DNA from: Pseudonocardia halophobica
GTDB lineage: Bacteria > Actinomycetota > Actinomycetes > Mycobacteriales > Pseudonocardiaceae
Direction of reading: 5' to 3'
DNA length: 64,000 nt
Assembly: GCF_027922425.1 (NCBI RefSeq)
Contig: NZ_BSFQ01000004.1
Location: forward strand, 256,464 to 320,463
Shown: positions 60,807 to 64,000 of the stretch, piece by piece
Numbering within the stretch: position 1 is the first letter of the stretch
How the letters are laid out: the number at the start of each line of letters is the position of its first letter
Translations under genes and position numbers: made by a program
The notes under the pieces: model-generated
Seen by the model: only the letters and a program-made list of their open reading frames with translations
Databases searched by the model: none
Told to the model about the DNA's origin: nothing

Positions 60807-61466
60807 ATGCTCTCCCGGTCGCGCCCGTCCACCTCCGCCCGTACCTGGCGGCGGCTCGCCGTCTGGGTCCACCTGCTGTCCTCGGTGGGCTGGATGACCT
60901 GCGCGCTCGCGCTGTTCGCGCTGCTCGTGCCCGCCCTGCGGGGTGGCGCGTCGTGGGCGGTCGAGGCGGCCCACCACCTCGACACCCAGCTGCTCGCGCC
61001 GCTGGCCAACACGTCCGCCGCGACCGGCCTGGTGCTCTCGCTCGGCACCGCGTGGGGGCTGGCCGTGCACCGGTGGGTGTTGACGAAGCTCGTGATCACC
61101 CTGGTGCAGCTCTACCTCGGGATCTTCGTGCTGTCGGGGGCGCTGGACACCGCCTCCCACACGCTCCGCGTCTCGCCCGCCCTGGTCGTCGGCACGGCGC
61201 TGATGGCGAGCGCGATCGCTGTGCAGGCCTGGCTCTCGGTCACCAAGCCCGGCGGGCGCACCCGCTGGGGCACCCGGGGCGGGCGGCCGGTCACGCTCCC
61301 GACCGCGCCGCCTCGGGTGTTCGCGCTGGTCGTCGCCGCCCCGGTGGTGGACGTGACGCTCGGCCTGCTCCTCGGCTTCCCCTCGCCCCTGTGCTCGCTG
61401 ACCGCGGTGCTCGTCGCCGCGGTGGTCCGCCACCGCACCCTCCGCCGCCGGGGCGTGCCGGCGTAG
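60807..61466 (+). CDS. DUF2269-like membrane protein
   Basis: A 219-residue protein with five to six membrane segments. LAVWVHLLSSVGWMTCALAL at the N-terminus, with its His and Gly-Trp, and TLVQLYLGIFVLSGALDTA resemble the DUF2269 family of small integral membrane proteins. The function is unknown. The start is tentative: ATG 60807 with GGGAG 10 bases upstream, or GTG 60795. The stop codon falls inside the first unit of the downstream 22-bp repeat array. Confidence 0.65.
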   Translation: MLSRSRPSTSARTWRRLAVWVHLLSSVGWMTCALALFALLVPALRGGASWAVEAAHHLDTQLLAPLANTSAATGLVLSLGTAWGLAVHRWVLTKLVITLVQLYLGIFVLSGALDTASHTLRVSPALVVGTALMASAIAVQAWLSVTKPGGRTRWGTRGGRPVTLPTAPPRVFALVVAAPVVDVTLGLLLGFPSPLCSLTAVLVAAVVRHRTLRRRGVPA

Positions 61467-61590
61467 CTCCCGACTCGCGGTGCCAGAGCTCCCGACTCGC
61501 GGTGCCAGAGCTCCCGACTCGCGGTGCGGGAGCTCCCGACTCGCGGTGCCAGAGCTCCCGACTCGCGGTGCCAGATCTCCCGACTCGCGG
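61465..61590. repeat. Tandem array of a 22-bp hairpin-forming repeat, left block
   Basis: Five full head-to-tail copies of AGCTCCCGACTCGCGGTGCC + AG (one copy with GGG instead of CAG) starting at 61465, 61487, 61509, 61531 and 61553, plus a partial sixth at 61575-61590. Adjacent units of the GGG type give AGCTCCC...GGGAGCT stems. The array begins at the stop codon of the membrane-protein gene. Confidence 0.85.
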
Positions 61591-61854
61591 ACGCGTGGGG
61601 GCGGCTCCCGGACGTCGGTGCGGCCCGACGCGCGACGCATGATCGCCGTCGCCGTGCGCCCAGGGCGGACAGTCGAACCGCGGATGCACGCAGGCGTCGA
61701 TCATGGCGGCGCGCACGGGTTGGTGATCACCGTTTGCGTGCAGCGGCGGCCGCGGACACCACGCCCACCGCACACGATCGTCGATCTTCGACAGGAAGCG
61801 ACCTCGAAGCGGCGTCGGGTACCACCACGGCCTTCGAGTCCGGCGCCGCGCCGG
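61591..61854. other. Unique spacer between the two repeat blocks
   Basis: 264 bases without a supported gene or RNA; open frames here lack ribosome sites. Nothing recognisable. Confidence 0.5.
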
Positions 61855-61960
61855 AGCTCCCGACTCGCGGTGCGGGAGCTCCCGACTCGCGGTGCGGGAG
61901 CTCCCGACTCGCGGTGCCGGAGCTCCCGACTCGCGGTGCCGGAGCTCCCGACTCGCGGGA
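61855..61960. repeat. Tandem array of the same 22-bp repeat, right block
   Basis: Four full copies in the same orientation as the left block (starting 61855, 61877, 61899, 61921; ends vary between GGTGCGGG and GGTGCCGG) and a partial fifth at 61943-61960. It ends 27 bases from the pepA stop. Confidence 0.85.
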
Positions 61961-61986
61961 GCCCGGCTCGAGCCGCGAGCCGCGGG

Positions 61987-63522
61987 TCAGCCGTTGGCGG
62001 CGATGTCCTCGAGGAGGGCGACGAGGGTGCGGACCGGCACGCCGGTGCCGCCCTTGGGTGTGTAGCCCCAGGGGCCCCCGGTGTTGAACGACGGGCCGGC
62101 GATGTCGATGTGCGCCCACGGCAGCCCGTCCGCGACGAACTCGCGCAGGAAGATGCCGGCGGCGAGCATGCCGCCGAAGCGGTTGCCGGTGACGTTGGCC
62201 AGGTCGGCGATGCGGGAGTCGAGCTCGCCGCGCAGGTGCTCGGGCAGCGGCATGGCCCAGGCGTCCTCGCCGACGGACCGGCCGAGCGCGGCGACCCGGT
62301 CGCGGAAGTCGTCGCTGCCCATGACGCCCGCGGTGCGGGTGCCCAGCGCGACCATCTGCGCGCCGGTGAGCGTGGAGGTCTCGACGAGGTAGTCGGGGTC
62401 GTCCTCGGCGGCCCGGACCATCGCGTCGGCCAGGATCAGCCGGCCCTCCGCGTCCGTGTTGAGCACCTCGACGGTCTTGCCGCCGTACATCGACAGCACG
62501 TCGCCCGGCCGGTACGCGGTGTCCGACGGCATGTTCTCGGCCATCGGCACGGTCGCGGTCACGGCGACGGGCAGCTGCAGCTTCGCGGCGAGCACCGTCG
62601 TCGCGATCACCGCGGCGGCGCCGGACATGTCCGACGTCATGTGATCCATGTTGGCGGCGGGCTTGATCGAGATGCCGCCGGTGTCGAACGTGATGCCCTT
62701 GCCGATCAGCGCGACCTTCTTCGCGGGGTTCTCCCCGCCCGACCAGCGCAGCCGGACCAGCCGCGGCAGCCGCGACGAGCCCTGCCCGACGCCGAGGATG
62801 CCGCCGTACCCGCCGGCGGCCAGCGCCTCGTCGTCGAGCACCTCGACCGCCAGCCCGGCGGCCTCGCCCAGCTCGCGGGCCCGCGCGGCGAAGGTCTCGG
62901 GGTAGAGCGCGTTGGGCGGGGTGTTGATGAGGTCCCGCGCGGTGCTCACCGCCTGGGCGACGGCGAAGGCGTGCTCGAGGACGTCCGCGTCCGCCCCCGG
63001 GAACTCCACGGACTCGATCGGCTTCTTCCCGGCCGTCGGGTCGCCCTTGAACGCGGTGAACCGGTAGGCCCCGAGCAGCACGCCCTCCGCGGCGGCGGTC
63101 AGGTCGACCGCGCCCAGGGTGCTGACCACGCGGCCGCTGCCGGCCAGGGCCCGGGCCACCGCGCCCGACGCCCGCCGCACCTGGTCGGCGGGGATCGCGC
63201 CGGACTCGTCCGGCTTGCCGAGCCCCACCCCGACGACGAGCGGGGAGCCGACCGCCCCGCGCGAGGGCAGCTTCACGACCTCCTCGACCTTGCCGGTGGC
63301 GCCGGCGAGCGCGAGCAGCCCGGCGAGCGTGCCGTCGAAGGCGGCGTCGATCTCCTCGGCGCCGGGCGCGAGGACCGGCTCGGCGCCGTTCCCGTTCGAG
63401 CCCTCGCCGTTGCCGTTCGCGCCCGGGAGCAGGCCGACGACGAGGACGTCGGCCTCGGCCGCCGCGGCGGGCCCCTCCAGGGCGCCGATGCGGGTGCCGG
63501 TCTGCGGGACGGTGGTCGTCAA
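61987..63522 (-). CDS. pepA: Leucyl aminopeptidase (M17)
   Basis: Dinuclear-metal aminopeptidase that trims N-terminal residues and finishes peptide turnover. The 511-residue protein has the variable N-terminal domain (with an inserted Gly/Asn-rich stretch) and the M17 catalytic domain. Metal and active-site blocks are [28 protein letters not shown], the signature [13 protein letters not shown] and the C-terminal [13 protein letters not shown] 63522 is chosen as start because GAGGAG lies 8 bases upstream; a long upstream open frame has no better start. It corresponds to pepB (Rv2213) of M. tuberculosis. Confidence 0.93.
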   Translation of the reverse strand: MTTTVPQTGTRIGALEGPAAAAEADVLVVGLLPGANGNGEGSNGNGAEPVLAPGAEEIDAAFDGTLAGLLALAGATGKVEEVVKLPSRGAVGSPLVVGVGLGKPDESGAIPADQVRRASGAVARALAGSGRVVSTLGAVDLTAAAEGVLLGAYRFTAFKGDPTAGKKPIESVEFPGADADVLEHAFAVAQAVSTARDLINTPPNALYPETFAARARELGEAAGLAVEVLDDEALAAGGYGGILGVGQGSSRLPRLVRLRWSGGENPAKKVALIGKGITFDTGGISIKPAANMDHMTSDMSGAAAVIATTVLAAKLQLPVAVTATVPMAENMPSDTAYRPGDVLSMYGGKTVEVLNTDAEGRLILADAMVRAAEDDPDYLVETSTLTGAQMVALGTRTAGVMGSDDFRDRVAALGRSVGEDAWAMPLPEHLRGELDSRIADLANVTGNRFGGMLAAGIFLREFVADGLPWAHIDIAGPSFNTGGPWGYTPKGGTGVPVRTLVALLEDIAANG

Positions 63523-63713
63523 GGCGGGTCTCCTCGGTCGGGGTCGGGCGCCGCCCGGCGGTCCCGGGGCGGGGTACGGCGGCGTGAGCGGGTTGGCATC
63601 GCCGGGCCCGGGGCGCCGCACCGCCCGTCGACGAGCGGTCCGAGCGCCCGGCGAGACCTCTTCGAAATGCTAATGACACCGTCGCGGGGCCGTTTCGCAC
63701 AGGGTCGGATGCA

Positions 63714-64000
63714 ATGGTGGTGACCGTGGCAACGACCCTCGGACGCCGCCTGGGTACCGCCGACGTGGTGGTGCTCGGGCTCGTCGCCATGCTCGGGTCC
63801 GGGGTCTTCGCCGTCTTCGCACCCGCCGGCGCCGCGGCGGGGCCGTGGCTGCTCCTGGCGGTGCTGCTGGCCGCGGTCGTCGCGGGGACCTGCGTGCTGT
63901 CCACCGCGGAGCTGGTGCTCGCGGGCGGCTCGGGCGGGGCGAGCTTCTCCGCCGGGTACACGGCCGGCTACGTCGCGGCCCGGGACCGCCTGCACCCCGT
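63714..64000 (+). CDS. APC family amino acid permease, N-terminal part (3' end outside window)
   Basis: The frame from ATG 63714 (or GTG 63717/63720) runs off the right edge after about 95 residues. The visible part, TLGRRLGTADVVVLGLVAML followed by GSGVFAVFAPAGAAAGPW, has the characteristic first helix of the APC superfamily with its unwound GSGVF segment (usually GAGIF). A second membrane segment and a Gly/Ser-rich loop follow. It is divergent from pepA, so peptide breakdown and amino-acid uptake may be linked. The substrate cannot be told. Confidence 0.75.
   Translation, partial: MVVTVATTLGRRLGTADVVVLGLVAMLGSGVFAVFAPAGAAAGPWLLLAVLLAAVVAGTCVLSTAELVLAGGSGGASFSAGYTAGYVAARDRLHP

Noticed and set aside
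61465..61960. Repeat blocks considered as a CRISPR array
   Set aside because: The units are directly adjacent without variable spacers, and no cas genes are present.
63523..63713. Possible riboswitch or regulatory RNA between pepA and the permease gene
   Set aside because: I looked for glycine- and cobalamin-type conserved cores and saw none; only an AT-richer patch near 63663-63680 stands out, which may be part of a promoter.

Overview
The window is about 74% G+C (by eye), uses many GTG starts, and has dense gene packing with four-base ATGA/GTGA overlaps. It encodes an IdeR-type iron regulator, a mycothiol-dependent isomerase family protein, deazaflavin/F420-type oxidoreductases, DUF4191 and DUF4192 proteins and GlnE. 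This fits a chromosomal segment of an actinomycete, most likely of the Pseudonocardiaceae (family-level placement is inference). I see no rRNA, tRNA, CRISPR array, insertion sequence or prophage. The right half is collinear with the Mycobacterium tuberculosis block Rv2213-Rv2225 as I recall it, read backwards: pepA, SDR, dlaT, TIGR01777 epimerase, lipB, lipA, DUF4191, RDD, glnA1, glnE, glnA2, CaeA-like hydrolase, panB. Two stretches interrupt that block: 35.9-43.8 kb and 47.9-53.0 kb.

Left part (1-20.4 kb): the end of a DUF4192 gene, galE, ideR, a rhodanese-type sulfurtransferase, then acuC followed at once by a GNAT/acyl-CoA-synthetase fusion, which look like a protein deacetylase/acetyltransferase pair. 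A class I fumarase converges on them. Next come a gene fusing a polysaccharide flippase to an aminoglycoside-phosphotransferase-like kinase, an orphan molybdenum hydroxylase large subunit, an overlapping pair that fits the lower gentisate pathway (FAH hydrolase plus maleylpyruvate isomerase), a small bicistron of unknown function, a secreted lipase-like protein and an RNB ribonuclease.

Middle (20.5-29 kb): a GCS2-type ligase, then a compact group that couples a partner-switching signalling module (two GAF-SpoIIE phosphatases, an RsbW-like ATPase, a STAS antagonist) to a processive cellulose-synthase-like GT2 and a GH26-like hydrolase. This reads as a regulated exopolysaccharide system. panB and a CaeA-like lipoprotein hydrolase follow.

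Nitrogen and lipoate block (31-64 kb): glnA2, a small gene and glnE; an accessory stretch (a cysteine-tailed DUF5685 protein, a GH172-like protein, LysE, an M23-like lipoprotein, a MerR regulator with its operator divergent from an M50 protease, a Ddn-like enzyme, a GlcG-like protein, EamA); glnA1 with a GlnR-type box; RDD, DUF4191 and lipA; a second exopolysaccharide operon (GH18-like lipoprotein, Pro/Thr-rich membrane protein, NodB-GT2 fusion); lipB; an FAD oxidoreductase and TIGR01777 epimerase; the dihydrolipoyl acyltransferase and lpdA; an SDR; a membrane protein; two arrays of a 22-bp repeat; pepA; and the start of an APC permease.

A signal that runs through the whole window is a TANNNT-like -10 hexamer ending 6-8 (usually exactly 7) bases before a start codon that has no Shine-Dalgarno sequence. 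This implies many leaderless mRNAs and was used to decide several starts.
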